A DNA stretch of 64,000 bases from Marinomonas sp. IMCC 4694 (GTDB lineage Bacteria; Pseudomonadota; Gammaproteobacteria; Pseudomonadales; Marinomonadaceae): contig NZ_VSRV01000001.1 of NCBI RefSeq assembly GCF_008122525.1, positions 682,001-746,000 on the forward strand. The letters are read 5' to 3'. Positions 7,954 to 16,554 of this stretch are shown here, piece after piece. Position 1 is the stretch's first letter; each line of letters starts with the position of its first letter. The notes under the pieces are model-generated. The model was not told where the DNA came from. It worked only from the letters and a program-made list of their open reading frames with translations, and ran no database searches. Both the position numbers and the translations under genes were made by a program.

Positions 7954-8928
7954 TCAGGCCCCATAAAACCAGAAGCCTCGGACGTTCGCCAAAACAGACT
8001 GTTCCGGCACGATGATCTTGCTTCGCGAAAAAATCTCCTTGGCCGCTTCCTTATAAGCCATGGCTCCACCTCCCGCGATCAATACCAAGTCCGCATTGAT
8101 GCTTTCGTCACGCATGGATTGGCGCATGGCTGTAAGAGCAACAGGCGCTACCTTTTTCATGGCAGCATTTAGATAAGGTGAAATATCGACCTTTTCTCCA
8201 AACAGCAGCACCTGCAAGTCGCCGGTTCTCATGGCTTTTTCAAGTCGATCCATACCTACTTTGGCACCGTGATCTTCCGAAATCAGCTTATCAATCGTTT
8301 CCAGTAGCACGGACATTGCCTGAAGACTGGTTCCTGATGAGCTGTAGCGAATTTCTCCGGCCTCAAGGGCAACCCAGTCAACAGAAAAGAAGCCAGGGTC
8401 TATAACGACGACGCGACCTTCTTCAATCAAGCCCAAATCTCCACCTGTTTGAACCAGATCCATATAGGCACCGGCAGGCTGCGGCAGCACTTTGACGTCA
8501 TGAACTGTGATGCTGCGCTTAGGCGTCACTTGATGGACACCTTTTAAACGCTGCACAAGATCAGACTTACGTTGTGGTTCATGAAACTGGGAAACCGGTA
8601 ATCCAGTGACAACCAAATCGATGGATTCTGTTTCAGCCATTAACAAGGCGGCATGAAAAAGTGCCTTATAGGTTTTTGTGGTGGGATATTCCGGGTGAAG
8701 CTCTCGTTCCCAGCCTTGAAGGCGTCCAGCAGGAACACCAGCGGCCCAACGCTCATTATCGACAGAGACATACAAACAAGTGTCATCATCGCCTCCACCG
8801 ATACGCTCCGGCATACGATCCGCTGGACCGGCACCCGCAGGTAGAATAATGGTTTTCGGTTCACTACCTGATTGGCCAATTGCCAGCTTCAGGTTTGAGT
8901 AACCGATATCTACGCCTAGTACAAACAT
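7954..8928 (-). CDS. srpM: ParM/StbA-family actin-like partition ATPase
   Basis: 324 residues with the actin-fold phosphate motifs: MFVLGVDIGYSNLKLAIG at the N-terminus, VVVIDPGFFSVDWVALE near residue 190 and LVLIAGGGAMAYKEA near residue 285. Filament-forming ParM proteins push sister copies apart, and SXT/R391 elements use one to hold their excised circle in dividing cells. Start 8928 is chosen over 8949 because AGGAGAT lies 5-9 bases before it and the protein then begins at the first strand of the fold. It heads a leftward operon srpM-srpR-int. Direct repeats suited to a centromere lie just upstream. Confidence 0.85.
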   Translation of the reverse strand: MFVLGVDIGYSNLKLAIGQSGSEPKTIILPAGAGPADRMPERIGGGDDDTCLYVSVDNERWAAGVPAGRLQGWERELHPEYPTTKTYKALFHAALLMAETESIDLVVTGLPVSQFHEPQRKSDLVQRLKGVHQVTPKRSITVHDVKVLPQPAGAYMDLVQTGGDLGLIEEGRVVVIDPGFFSVDWVALEAGEIRYSSSGTSLQAMSVLLETIDKLISEDHGAKVGMDRLEKAMRTGDLQVLLFGEKVDISPYLNAAMKKVAPVALTAMRQSMRDESINADLVLIAGGGAMAYKEAAKEIFSRSKIIVPEQSVLANVRGFWFYGA

Positions 8929-8948
8929 ACTTATCTCCTGTGCACTCA

Positions 8949-9017
8949 AAGTGCTCTAACGGTTTTCAATCAACCGCACTGGTCACGCTTGGGCATTTCC
9001 AAGTGCTCTGGCGGTTC
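8949..9017. repeat. Direct repeats upstream of srpM (candidate centromere srpC)
   Basis: AAGTGCTCTnnCGGTT occurs at 8949-8964 and 9001-9016, 52 bases apart, with related half-repeats (CACTCAAA) nearby. They sit immediately before the srpM start. Type II partition centromeres are typically direct repeats upstream of parM, so this is a reasonable srpC candidate. Confidence 0.5.
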
Positions 9018-9392
9018 ACTCAAATGTCATTATCAGGATTCGGTGCACTGGAGGTGGGCAGAAAGGTGACAAATCCTTTCATCTATCTGCCTATTGCATT
9101 TTCGCAAAAGTATGAGAATAGGCTCGGTTTGGCGGCGGATAACCTAGCCAAAAAAATCGAGACGCCAAACGTCGTTTGCATTCTGGCCTGAACTTGCCAA
9201 ACGGTTTGTATTTTCATGGCAATACGTCTTTTTAGGCGTTTTTAAGTGAAATCGGCCTGTATCCCTTGTCAGGTATGGAATTACGCGAGTTGATTTATAT
9301 CGAGACGCCAAACAGTGATTGTTACGGCAGTTTTACGTTTGGCGTTTCGATCCAAAAGCCAAACGGATAGTGGTTTTGGCTTTTGGGGTTAA
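9018..9392. other. oriT region (candidate) with strong inverted repeats
   Basis: A non-coding stretch just upstream of mobI, where oriT lies in SXT/R391. The 15-mer ATCGAGACGCCAAAC occurs twice in direct orientation (9156-9170, 9299-9313), and the second copy faces an inverted copy at 9337-9351 with one mismatch, forming a 15-bp stem. Smaller palindromes are CAAACGTCGTTTG (9166-9178) and CAAACGGTTTG near 9199. Dense stem-loops next to mobI fit a transfer origin; the nick site cannot be read directly. Confidence 0.7.
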
Positions 9393-9410
9393 TTGGATGG
9401 AGAAATTGGT

Positions 9411-9836
9411 TTGGTAGAAATCGTCAATGAACAATGGAAAGCAGATGTATCAGATTTACTTCAGCAAGAAACGGACAGGCTAAAAGCACTGGCACGAGCT
9501 GAAGTTGATGACTTTTGGGTTACCCATTACAAGGTTCGTGAGAATGCGCCCTTTAAAGATTGGGGGCTGCTTGGTGTCCGTATCAGAGACTTTAAGTATG
9601 GCTTTGGCATTGAGTGGTACATCAACAGCTTTCACGGTCAACGAGGCAAGCGCGTAGTCTTTAGTAAAGGACTGAGTATTTCAAAGACGAAGCTGAGATA
9701 CTCATTTTTGGACTGCCAAGGTCTAGCCAAAGAATGGGAGTTAGCGCTGGCCATGGAGAAAGAAGAATTCTTCAGTGATATTCGACGCCAGGTTGATAAG
9801 CTCAACATGCTGCGTCGCAGAGTGAATGCCTATTGA
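9411..9836 (+). CDS. mobI: MobI-family oriT-associated mobilisation factor
   Basis: About 141 residues. It is a mostly helical, charged protein (NEQWKADVSDLLQQETDRLK near the start, FFSDIRRQVDKLNMLRRRVN at the end) of the size and position of MobI in SXT/R391 and IncA/C elements, where it is essential for transfer from oriT. The start is uncertain: no ATG is in frame at the beginning. TTG 9411, 8 bases after GGAG at 9399-9402, looks best, while TTG 9393 would add six residues. It is transcribed away from srpM, with oriT between them. Confidence 0.75.
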   Translation: MVEIVNEQWKADVSDLLQQETDRLKALARAEVDDFWVTHYKVRENAPFKDWGLLGVRIRDFKYGFGIEWYINSFHGQRGKRVVFSKGLSISKTKLRYSFLDCQGLAKEWELALAMEKEEFFSDIRRQVDKLNMLRRRVNAY

Positions 9837-9846
9837 GTTAACTGCG

Positions 9847-11115
9847 CTACTTCACTCGCGGTAACTGGTCCCAGCGTGTTGTATAAGCGGGAGACAAATG
9901 CTCTCGCTTCATCGACCAATCTTTCTTCGTACCTTGTCCAGCAAAGAAAACCTTTCCGGCACCGCTTTGGTTAATGGTGTCCAATACAGACATTAACTGC
10001 TGGCTATTAGAGCGGGTCGATACGTCATCGAATAGTCCTGGTTGAAACATGCCAGGATCGTAAAAGTCAGACAGCATGACGCCCGCTTTGGCATAACGAA
10101 AACCATCCTTCCAAATCCGCTTGAGTAAGTGATTGGCCAGCTCGATAAAATCCCGCGTATCGCAACTGGGAATCAGTAACTCACCCGATGCAGAGTTGCT
10201 GTACTGCGGCTCGTTGTCCTTAAAGGGGCTGGTTCGTATAAACACGGTCAGCACTTTGGCTTGCTGCTGTTCTTTGCGAAGCTTCTCAGTGGCACGGGTT
10301 GCGTATTCGCATACGGCTTCACGTAACAATTCAAAGTGCGTCACTTTTACGCCAAATGAACGGCTACAGACGATTTGTTTCTTAATTGGCGGGATCTCTT
10401 CTAGTTCAATGCACGACTCACCATTGAGCTCTCTGACGGTTCTCTCTAAAACCACCGAAAACTGGTCTCTGATGGCTCTAGGTGAGGCATTGGCGAGGTC
10501 TAGGGCTGTGGTGATACCCAGAGCATTTAAACGCTTAGAAAGCCGTCTACCAACGCCCCAAACATCATCAACCGGGACTAATGCGAGCAATCGACGTTGC
10601 CGATCTGGATTGGTCAGGTCTACAACGCCCTGAGTGTCTGGATACTTTTTGGCGGCATGGTTTGCCAGTTTGGCGAGTGTTTTTGTCGGTGCAATGCCGA
10701 CACAGACGGTGATCCCAATCCAGTGGCCTATGCGCTCTCGCACTTGTTGTCCGAACTCGACAAGAGATATGGCAGACTCTATACCGGTTAAATCTAAAAA
10801 CGCTTCGTCAATGGAGTAAACCTCTACTCGTGGTGCCATTTCCTCCAAAGTGCGCATCACTCGACTGCTCAAATCTGCGTAAAGCGCATAGTTGGACGAA
10901 AATGCCCAAATGCCATGGCGCTGCATTTCAGATTTGATTTGAAAGACGGGTACACCCATTTTAATACCGAGTAACTTAGCTTCACGCGAGCGTGCAACCA
11001 CGCAGCCGTCGTTATTGGACAGCACCACAACCGGCGTATCTTTTAAATCAGGACGAAACAGCTTCTCACAACTGGCGTAAAAGTTGTTGCAGTCCACCAA
11101 GGCAAATATAGGCAT
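9847..11115 (-). CDS. rumB: UmuC-like Y-family DNA polymerase V subunit (RumB)
   Basis: 422 residues. The catalytic motifs are MPIFALVDCNNFYASCEKLF at the start and VYSIDEAFLDLTG near residue 100, followed by the helix-hairpin-helix region (VPVDDVWGVGRRLSKRLNAL) and a UmuC-like C-terminus. With its UmuD partner it makes an error-prone polymerase that bypasses DNA damage. The start at 11115 puts the conserved MPIFAL first; a longer frame to 11169 overlaps rumA and adds unlikely residues. It follows rumA by 7 bases in one SOS operon. The gene is intact here, whereas in SXT itself rumB is interrupted by a resistance cluster. Confidence 0.93.
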   Translation of the reverse strand: MPIFALVDCNNFYASCEKLFRPDLKDTPVVVLSNNDGCVVARSREAKLLGIKMGVPVFQIKSEMQRHGIWAFSSNYALYADLSSRVMRTLEEMAPRVEVYSIDEAFLDLTGIESAISLVEFGQQVRERIGHWIGITVCVGIAPTKTLAKLANHAAKKYPDTQGVVDLTNPDRQRRLLALVPVDDVWGVGRRLSKRLNALGITTALDLANASPRAIRDQFSVVLERTVRELNGESCIELEEIPPIKKQIVCSRSFGVKVTHFELLREAVCEYATRATEKLRKEQQQAKVLTVFIRTSPFKDNEPQYSNSASGELLIPSCDTRDFIELANHLLKRIWKDGFRYAKAGVMLSDFYDPGMFQPGLFDDVSTRSNSQQLMSVLDTINQSGAGKVFFAGQGTKKDWSMKREHLSPAYTTRWDQLPRVK

Positions 11116-11122
11116 GGGACAG

Positions 11123-11572
11123 TCACGACTTGCGGCGCATGTTTCGCACCACATTGGTGACCACACCAAATATCTCTAACTCTGTCCCTTCGGGAATATG
11201 GATGGGTTCATACGCCCGGTTTCTTGGGATCAGCTTGACGCACGGCCTCAGTTGAAGCTCCTTTACCGTGAGTTCACCATGGATACCCGCGATCACAATG
11301 TCACCGTGTTCGGCTTGGACAGAGCGATCAACCACCAAAATATCATCTGGGTGAATCCCGGCATCAATCATTGAATCACCTTCAACACGCACAAAGAACG
11401 TTGCAGCCGGTCGCTTGATGCACAGCTCGTTGAGGTCGAGCGTTTGCTCAACATAATCCTGCGCTGGGGAGGGAAAACCAGCAGAAACACGTTCCATGAA
11501 CAATGGAATACGAAGGCGCTTGGCTTTGATGAAGGCAAGTGCGCCGCTACGGCCTATCAGCGAGACACTCAT
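11123..11572 (-). CDS. rumA: UmuD-like self-cleaving SOS protein (RumA)
   Basis: 149 residues, S24 (LexA/UmuD) family. The Ala-Gly cleavage site is seen in VSAGFPSPAQDY (about residues 30-41), the catalytic Ser in VRVEGDSMIDAG and the catalytic Lys in ELTVKELQLR. RecA filaments trigger self-cleavage to the active form, which joins RumB as a Pol V-like enzyme. A LexA box lies 28 bases upstream of the start codon. In R391 the rumAB operon was identified by its strong mutagenic effect. Both genes run leftward towards mobI. Confidence 0.93.
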   Translation of the reverse strand: MSVSLIGRSGALAFIKAKRLRIPLFMERVSAGFPSPAQDYVEQTLDLNELCIKRPAATFFVRVEGDSMIDAGIHPDDILVVDRSVQAEHGDIVIAGIHGELTVKELQLRPCVKLIPRNRAYEPIHIPEGTELEIFGVVTNVVRNMRRKS

Positions 11573-11600
11573 GACGAACCTCGAAAAATCACAATTGATA

Positions 11601-11616
11601 CTGTTTGTTTATACAG
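11601..11616 (-). promoter_or_regulatory. LexA box of the rumAB operon
   Basis: CTGTTTGTTTATACAG matches the SOS consensus CTGT-N8-ACAG exactly, and the palindrome extends 4 bases further on each side (GATA/TATC, 11597-11620). It lies 29 bases before the rumA start, where a repressor would block transcription. Confidence 0.9.
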
Positions 11617-11739
11617 TATCTAATGCTATGTTGATTTCTACAAGTAAAATTGTAGATAAAACTGGTGTTGTCCGAGTAAGACGTTGTGTTTTATGTGATT
11701 TATTTTTTGTAGTGAAAAGCTTGATGTGGGGATTGCTCG

Positions 11740-12090
11740 CCCTCGTCAAAGCCTGCAAGGCTTGGACAATACTGCTTCTGTTACTGATCTTGTTTCTGTT
11801 ACTGATCCTGTTACTGCTACTGGTTAACGCATGGGTCAAGTAACCGTCAGACAAGGCTTGTTGAACCCTTTGCAAAGGGTTTAAAAACAGTTAGTAAAAA
11901 TCTGCTTCGTATTGAATTTACTGGCTTAAAGCGAAGTCAGGAGCACCATTAAAATGCTCAGTCGAACTCGGTTCAAGCCTTTTGCAACCGTTTGAAAAGG
12001 GGTTTGCTAAGCCATACGTAAAGGGTATCGGTAAGGGTTACCTAAAGGGTTTAGCTAAGGCTTTCTGAAAGGCTTAGCCAAAGCCTTCAT
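11740..12090. repeat. Repeat- and palindrome-rich non-coding stretch between rumA and the exonuclease gene
   Basis: No credible gene lies in 11621-12225. About 11775-11820 holds short tandem repeats built on CTGTTACTGAT. Then come short palindromes: AAGCCTGCAAGGCTT near 11754, AACCCTTTGCAAAGGGTT (11864-11881, perfect), CCTTTTG...TTGAAAAGG near 11980-12000, GGTAAGGGTTACC near 12030 and a near-perfect GCTAAGG...GCTTAGC stem near 12055-12080. The core AAAGGGTTTA recurs several times between 11874 and 12055. The layout resembles iteron or structured-RNA DNA, but no function can be assigned. Confidence 0.55.
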
Positions 12091-12225
12091 ACATGGGTTC
12101 ACCCAGTAGAAAGATTAAAAAAACGCTGAGGTATCCAAGGTGCATTTTGTACAAACGCGTTTATAAACGAACAGGGCACAATGAAATAACTCAAAGCGAA
12201 CAATAGAATTGAAGAGGAACCATCA

Positions 12226-13134
12226 ATGACAAGAGCCCCTGCGCCATTTCCGCTAGAGCGCCTCGCGGATATCCCAGAAAGACCAGAAAATTTTAGATTA
12301 CTGGAGCGCATTCCATTAACGCGTGAGCCGCAGACTTGGCCACTTGAACTTTCTCCTATGGTCGGTGATGAACAGCCAATGGTGCTGCTCGATACAGAGA
12401 CAACCGGACTGTCTTCCGATGATGAGTCCATTATTGAGCTTGGTATGGTTAAGGTGCTTTACAGCCCCTCTGCTCAGCGGATTGTGTCGATTGTTGATGT
12501 GATCAGCCTGTATGAAGATCCCGGCAAGCCAATCCCCGAGCTGATTACCGAATTAACCGGTATCACTGATGAGATGGTGCAAGGCCAGCGCATTGATGAT
12601 GCTCTGGTAGCGAGTTGGTTATCCGATGATCCGCTGGTGGTTGCACACAATGCGCAGTTTGATCGTCCTTTCTTTGAAAAGCGGTTTGCCGCATTGGGCC
12701 ATCTATCTTGGGCCTGTTCAGCCAGTGGCATAGATTGGAAAGCACAGGGCTTTGAAAGTCGAAAGCTTGAGTACCTGCTGCTTCGCTTAGGTTGGTTCTA
12801 TGAAGGACACCGAGCTGCAACCGATTGTTTGGCGATGGCCTGGTTGTTCTATTTGTTGCCCGAGTCCGTTGCAAACTTATTGTCAGAAGCAGACAGGCGT
12901 ACTGTGCTAGTTCGTGCGTTTGGTGCGCCGTTTGATGTAAAGGACTATCTAAAAGAGCGTGGTTACCGCTGGCATGACGGTGTTAAAGGTGCCAACAAGC
13001 ATTGGTGGCGCGAAATCAGCGAAGACGAGCTGCCGCAGGAACAAACTTACCTGGATGATTTGTACCATCGTGGCTCAGAACATGCCCACTATGACTACAA
13101 AGATGCCCGCAATCGATTTAAAGCTTTGTCATAG
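12226..13134 (+). CDS. DnaQ-like DEDDh 3'-5' exonuclease
   Basis: 302 residues. The three exonuclease motifs are VLLDTETTGLSSDDESIIEL (about residues 49-68), VVAHNAQFDRPFFE (about 139-152) and EGHRAATDCLAMAW (about 193-206), giving a full DEDDh set. It follows the exonuclease fold with a ~90-residue extension containing YLKERGYRWHDGVKGANKHW, a segment seen in ExoX-like proteins. Comparable exonuclease genes sit in the SXT backbone between rumA and traI. It probably trims 3' ends in repair or recombination. A weak GAGGAACC ribosome site precedes the ATG. Confidence 0.85.
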   Translation: MTRAPAPFPLERLADIPERPENFRLLERIPLTREPQTWPLELSPMVGDEQPMVLLDTETTGLSSDDESIIELGMVKVLYSPSAQRIVSIVDVISLYEDPGKPIPELITELTGITDEMVQGQRIDDALVASWLSDDPLVVAHNAQFDRPFFEKRFAALGHLSWACSASGIDWKAQGFESRKLEYLLLRLGWFYEGHRAATDCLAMAWLFYLLPESVANLLSEADRRTVLVRAFGAPFDVKDYLKERGYRWHDGVKGANKHWWREISEDELPQEQTYLDDLYHRGSEHAHYDYKDARNRFKALS

Positions 13135-13180
13135 CCTCTTGCATATTTGAAAACCTCTGGAAAATGGAAAGTGAACTTAC

Positions 13181-13314
13181 GTTATACCCAAACTACTTGG
13201 TGTTGCAGCTAGGCGGCAAGTGAGCGAATCCCCATGAGCATAGGTCTTCTATGTGATTGGGGTGAGCGAATGCAGGTAACACCGCTGCGGCTGCAAGTAG
13301 GAAGGGTATATAAC
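13181..13314. repeat. ERIC-like palindromic intergenic repeat
   Basis: The sequence from GTTATACCC to GGGTATATAAC forms a long imperfect palindrome of about 134 bp. It contains the ERIC hallmark blocks GAGCGAATCCCCATGAGCAT and TATGTGATTGGGGTGAGCGA facing each other around the centre. ERIC elements are non-autonomous repeats common in Enterobacterales and Vibrionaceae. It lies between the exonuclease gene and the next ORF, whose ribosome site starts only a few bases after it. Confidence 0.85.
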
Positions 13315-13333
13315 CAACAAGAGGAATCTTTCC

Positions 13334-13633
13334 ATGTACCAAGACACCTACATTGAATACTGGGGCGAAATCTTCGTCTCTGCCCGCATCATTGAATTTG
13401 GCATCACGTTCGAGCGCTTTATTAAAGATCCATGGAAGCACTTGATGTCCTGTGGCCAAGAGTCTGCACCGGACGCGATTGCTGAAGGGATGCTGCCATT
13501 GCTACCAGCTCAGGCAGAAGTTGCCAGGCGCATTCGGGAGAGTGAGCAACGAGCCCTGATGTCTACAGGGGCGGACAAAGGGGTATCTCATCGCGGTAAC
13601 ATCGTGGTGTCACTGGTTCGGGTAGCGCATTGA
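13334..13633 (+). CDS. Conserved small hypothetical protein
   Basis: 99 residues (MYQDTYIEYWGEIFVSARII at the start). I do not recognise a domain. The first half looks folded and the middle (EGMLPLLPAQAEVARRIRES) is helical; no signal peptide or membrane segment is seen. An AGAGGAA ribosome site lies 8 bases before the ATG. It occupies the place of small backbone hypothetical genes between the exonuclease and HS5 in SXT-like elements. The ERIC element upstream may have separated it from its original promoter. Confidence 0.6.
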   Translation: MYQDTYIEYWGEIFVSARIIEFGITFERFIKDPWKHLMSCGQESAPDAIAEGMLPLLPAQAEVARRIRESEQRALMSTGADKGVSHRGNIVVSLVRVAH

Positions 13634-13754
13634 TAGCGGCTATCATCGATGGCACCAAACAAGGTCTTCACACCGATATCTGAGCGGCAATTGCAATCCA
13701 GATCAAAAAGTTGCCGCTTAGTCTTCCCTACAAAATAATTTGTGATAGGATGAT

Positions 13755-13775
13755 ACCTAATAAAATTAATTAGGT
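13755..13775. promoter_or_regulatory. Inverted repeat upstream of the WYL regulator (candidate operator)
   Basis: ACCTAAT-N7-ATTAGGT is a perfect 7-base inverted repeat in the 317-base gap before the WYL-domain gene. BrxR/CapW-like WYL repressors bind inverted repeats in front of their own defence operons, so this is a plausible self-control site. Nothing else is seen in 13634-13950. Confidence 0.45.
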
Positions 13776-13950
13776 TGAAGCCTATTCAGTGTTTTATGGC
13801 CATCTGTCCAGCTTCAACCAGTAGAGATTGCTAAGTCATTGCAGATGAAGAGCAGCATTGAGTGATGCTTTTCAATGTGATTACGCGATGTCTGACGGTA
13901 CTTTATAAACAGAGTTTTAAGAAACTGGTTGAATTGGATAAACAAGACGC

Positions 13951-14904
13951 ATGACAAATGATGGTCTGAAACAAACAGTACTAGCGAGTTCACTCGCTAA
14001 AGAAGGCGCGAAAGGAAAGCCAGATAGGCTTTCGCAGATAGCGCAGTTGCCACAAGCAACCAGGGATCGCATTGCCCATATCGATTTCACCTTATTGTTT
14101 AAGGGCGAAGCAGTACGGGCGGATTTAGTCGATCGCTTCAGTATAGCCGCCGCACAAGCAACGAAAGACTTCACAATGTACCGAGAGCTTGCACCAGGCA
14201 ATATTGAGTATGACCAAAAGCTCAAATTGCATAAGCGCGGTGAAGCATTTGAACCCCTGTTCGACTATGACGTTGTGAGAACGCTGGCAACCATTAGCCA
14301 AGGCTACGGAGATGGCTTCACTGGAAAGGTAAAACCACCTCTTGCGTGTGAAGCGCCTTATCACCTTAACAAGCCGAGTTTATCGATAGTAGCGAAAGTC
14401 ACCGAGGCCATCCACAAAGGCAAAGCCTTGAGTATCACCTATGTGTCGTTATCGAGCGGTGAAACAACGCGGGAAATTGTGCCGCATACGCTGGTGGACA
14501 ATGGCCTGCGTTGGCACGTTCGTGGTTTTGACCGCAAGCATAGCGAGTTCCGTGACTTTGTACTGACCCGAATTAAAGCAGCGGTTGTGCTTGAAGACTC
14601 AAGGTTATCTGAATCTGAGTTCGAAACCCAAGACCGGCAATGGAACCGCTTTGTAGAGCTAGAGTTAGTGCCGCATCCTCGTATTGAGCATAGCGAAGCG
14701 ATTGAGCTGGATTATGGTATGACGGGCGGCGTTCTAAAGGTTGAGATTAGAGCTGCAACCGCTGGGTATTTGCTTCGCCAATGGCATGTGGATTGTTCCA
14801 AAGCACACAGCCTTCAAGGCACTGAATACCAGCTTTGGTTAAAGAATACTCCGACACTCTACGGGGTCGGAAATTTGAATTTAGCTCCAGGGTTTAACGA
14901 ATGA
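13951..14904 (+). CDS. WYL-domain transcriptional regulator of the defence island
   Basis: 317 residues. An N-terminal winged helix (about 40-95, around DFTLLFKGEAVRADLVDRFS) is followed by a WYL domain (about 145-215, with ALSITYVSLSSGETTREIVP and LRWHVRGFDRKHSEFRDFVL) and a C-terminal extension domain. This is the layout of BrxR/CapW-like proteins, which repress anti-phage operons until a ligand, probably a nucleic acid, binds the WYL pocket. It is the first gene of the HS5 island and lies 69 bases before hsdM, so it may control the restriction operon. The link to that operon is inference. Confidence 0.82.
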   Translation: MTNDGLKQTVLASSLAKEGAKGKPDRLSQIAQLPQATRDRIAHIDFTLLFKGEAVRADLVDRFSIAAAQATKDFTMYRELAPGNIEYDQKLKLHKRGEAFEPLFDYDVVRTLATISQGYGDGFTGKVKPPLACEAPYHLNKPSLSIVAKVTEAIHKGKALSITYVSLSSGETTREIVPHTLVDNGLRWHVRGFDRKHSEFRDFVLTRIKAAVVLEDSRLSESEFETQDRQWNRFVELELVPHPRIEHSEAIELDYGMTGGVLKVEIRAATAGYLLRQWHVDCSKAHSLQGTEYQLWLKNTPTLYGVGNLNLAPGFNE

Positions 14905-14973
14905 TGTTCGACGACAGTGAACATTGCGTAACCCATAAATGAATTATGACGAATTAAAATCAGGAATAAATAG

Positions 14974-16554
14974 ATGACAAGTTTACAACAACGTGCCGAA
15001 CTTCAACGCCAAATATGGGCGATTGCCAACGATGTTCGAGGCTCAGTGGATGGTTGGGATTTTAAACAATATGTACTGGGTACGCTGTTCTACCGTTTTA
15101 TCAGTGAAAACTTTGTCAACTACATCACAGGCGGAGATGATAGCGTTAATTATGCTGCCATGTCTGACGATGACGAAAACATCAAGTTTGCTAAAGAAGA
15201 TGCCATTAAAACCAAAGGCTATTTTCTTTACCCTAGCCAGTTGTTTAGCAATGTGGCGGCTAATGCACACAAAAACGAAAATTTAAATACGGATTTGGCA
15301 GCAATTTTTGCGGCAATCGAAAACTCAGCCAATGGCTATGATTCAGAAAAAGACATCAAAGGCTTGTTTGCGGATTTTGATACCACCAGTAATCGTCTGG
15401 GTAATACGGTCGAGGCAAAAAACAAACGCCTGGCCGCTGTGTTAAAAGGTGTGGCAGGATTAACCTTCGGTAATTTTGAAGACAACCAAATTGATTTATT
15501 CGGTGACGCCTACGAGTTCCTGATTTCAAACTATGCCGCAAATGCCGGTAAATCCGGTGGCGAGTTTTTCACGCCACAGCACGTCTCGAAATTGATCGCG
15601 CAGCTCGCCATGCACGGCCAGACCAGTGTCAATAAAATCTATGACCCTGCTGCGGGTTCTGGCTCGTTGCTGTTACAAGCTAAAAAGCACTTCGATGCGC
15701 ATATCATTGAAGATGGTTTTTTTGGTCAAGAGCTCAACCACACCACCTACAACTTGGCACGTATGAATATGTTTTTGCACAACATTAACTACGACAAGTT
15801 CAATATTCAGCTGGGCGATACCTTAACCGAACCGCACTTTTTAGATGACAAACCGTTCGATGCCATTGTCTCTAACCCGCCTTATTCAGTGAAATGGATT
15901 GGTAGCGACGACCCAACCCTAATCAACGACGACCGCTTTGCGCCCGCTGGTGTGCTTGCGCCTAAATCAAAAGCCGACTTTGCCTTTGTGCTGCATGCGC
16001 TAAGTTACCTATCAAGCAAAGGTCGCGCAGCTATTGTTTGCTTCCCCGGTATTTTTTACCGTGGTGGTGCTGAGCAAAAAATTCGTCAGTACTTGGTTGA
16101 CAACAACTATGTTGAAACCGTGATTTCACTGGCACCAAACCTGTTTTTTGGCACCACCATTGCGGTGAATATATTGGTGCTGTCGAAACACAAAACTGAC
16201 ACTACCACCCAGTTTATTGATGCCAGCGGTTTGTTTAAAAAAGAAACCAATAACAACGTACTAACGGACAACGAAGACGAAAAAAATCCGGGTCATATTC
16301 AGCAAATTATGAAGGTGTTTGCCAGCAAAGAGAACGTAGATCACTTTGCTAAATCGGTGGATTTGGATGTTATCGCAGGTAACAGCTACAACCTTTCGGT
16401 AAGCAGTTATGTGGAAGCCAAAGACAACCGCGAGCTAGTGGACATTACAGAGCTTAATGCAGAGCTTAAAACCACTGTTGCTAAAATTACTCAACTTCGC
16501 AGTGATATTGACACCATTGTGGCAGAGATTGAAGGTGAGGAGCTTGAGGCATGA
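14974..16554 (+). CDS. hsdM: Type I restriction-modification methyltransferase subunit
   Basis: 526 residues, type IC by its EcoR124I-like start (QQRAELQRQIWAIANDVRGS). SAM-binding motif I is YDPAAGSGSLLLQ (about residue 225) and catalytic motif IV is VSNPPYSVKWIG (about 305), typical of N6-adenine methylation; the family signature GEFFTPQHVSKLIAQL precedes them. With HsdS it methylates the host DNA; with HsdR it forms the restriction complex. Its stop codon overlaps the hsdS start by 4 bases (ATGA). The operon continues hsdS, a tiny ORF, fic and hsdR. Confidence 0.97.
   Translation: MTSLQQRAELQRQIWAIANDVRGSVDGWDFKQYVLGTLFYRFISENFVNYITGGDDSVNYAAMSDDDENIKFAKEDAIKTKGYFLYPSQLFSNVAANAHKNENLNTDLAAIFAAIENSANGYDSEKDIKGLFADFDTTSNRLGNTVEAKNKRLAAVLKGVAGLTFGNFEDNQIDLFGDAYEFLISNYAANAGKSGGEFFTPQHVSKLIAQLAMHGQTSVNKIYDPAAGSGSLLLQAKKHFDAHIIEDGFFGQELNHTTYNLARMNMFLHNINYDKFNIQLGDTLTEPHFLDDKPFDAIVSNPPYSVKWIGSDDPTLINDDRFAPAGVLAPKSKADFAFVLHALSYLSSKGRAAIVCFPGIFYRGGAEQKIRQYLVDNNYVETVISLAPNLFFGTTIAVNILVLSKHKTDTTTQFIDASGLFKKETNNNVLTDNEDEKNPGHIQQIMKVFASKENVDHFAKSVDLDVIAGNSYNLSVSSYVEAKDNRELVDITELNAELKTTVAKITQLRSDIDTIVAEIEGEELEA

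Noticed and set aside
11496..11843. 115-residue + strand ORF with a Leu-rich end (LLILFLLLILLLLL)
   Set aside because: It runs antisense through rumA and its LexA box, and the Leu run comes from the DNA tandem repeat; not a credible membrane protein.
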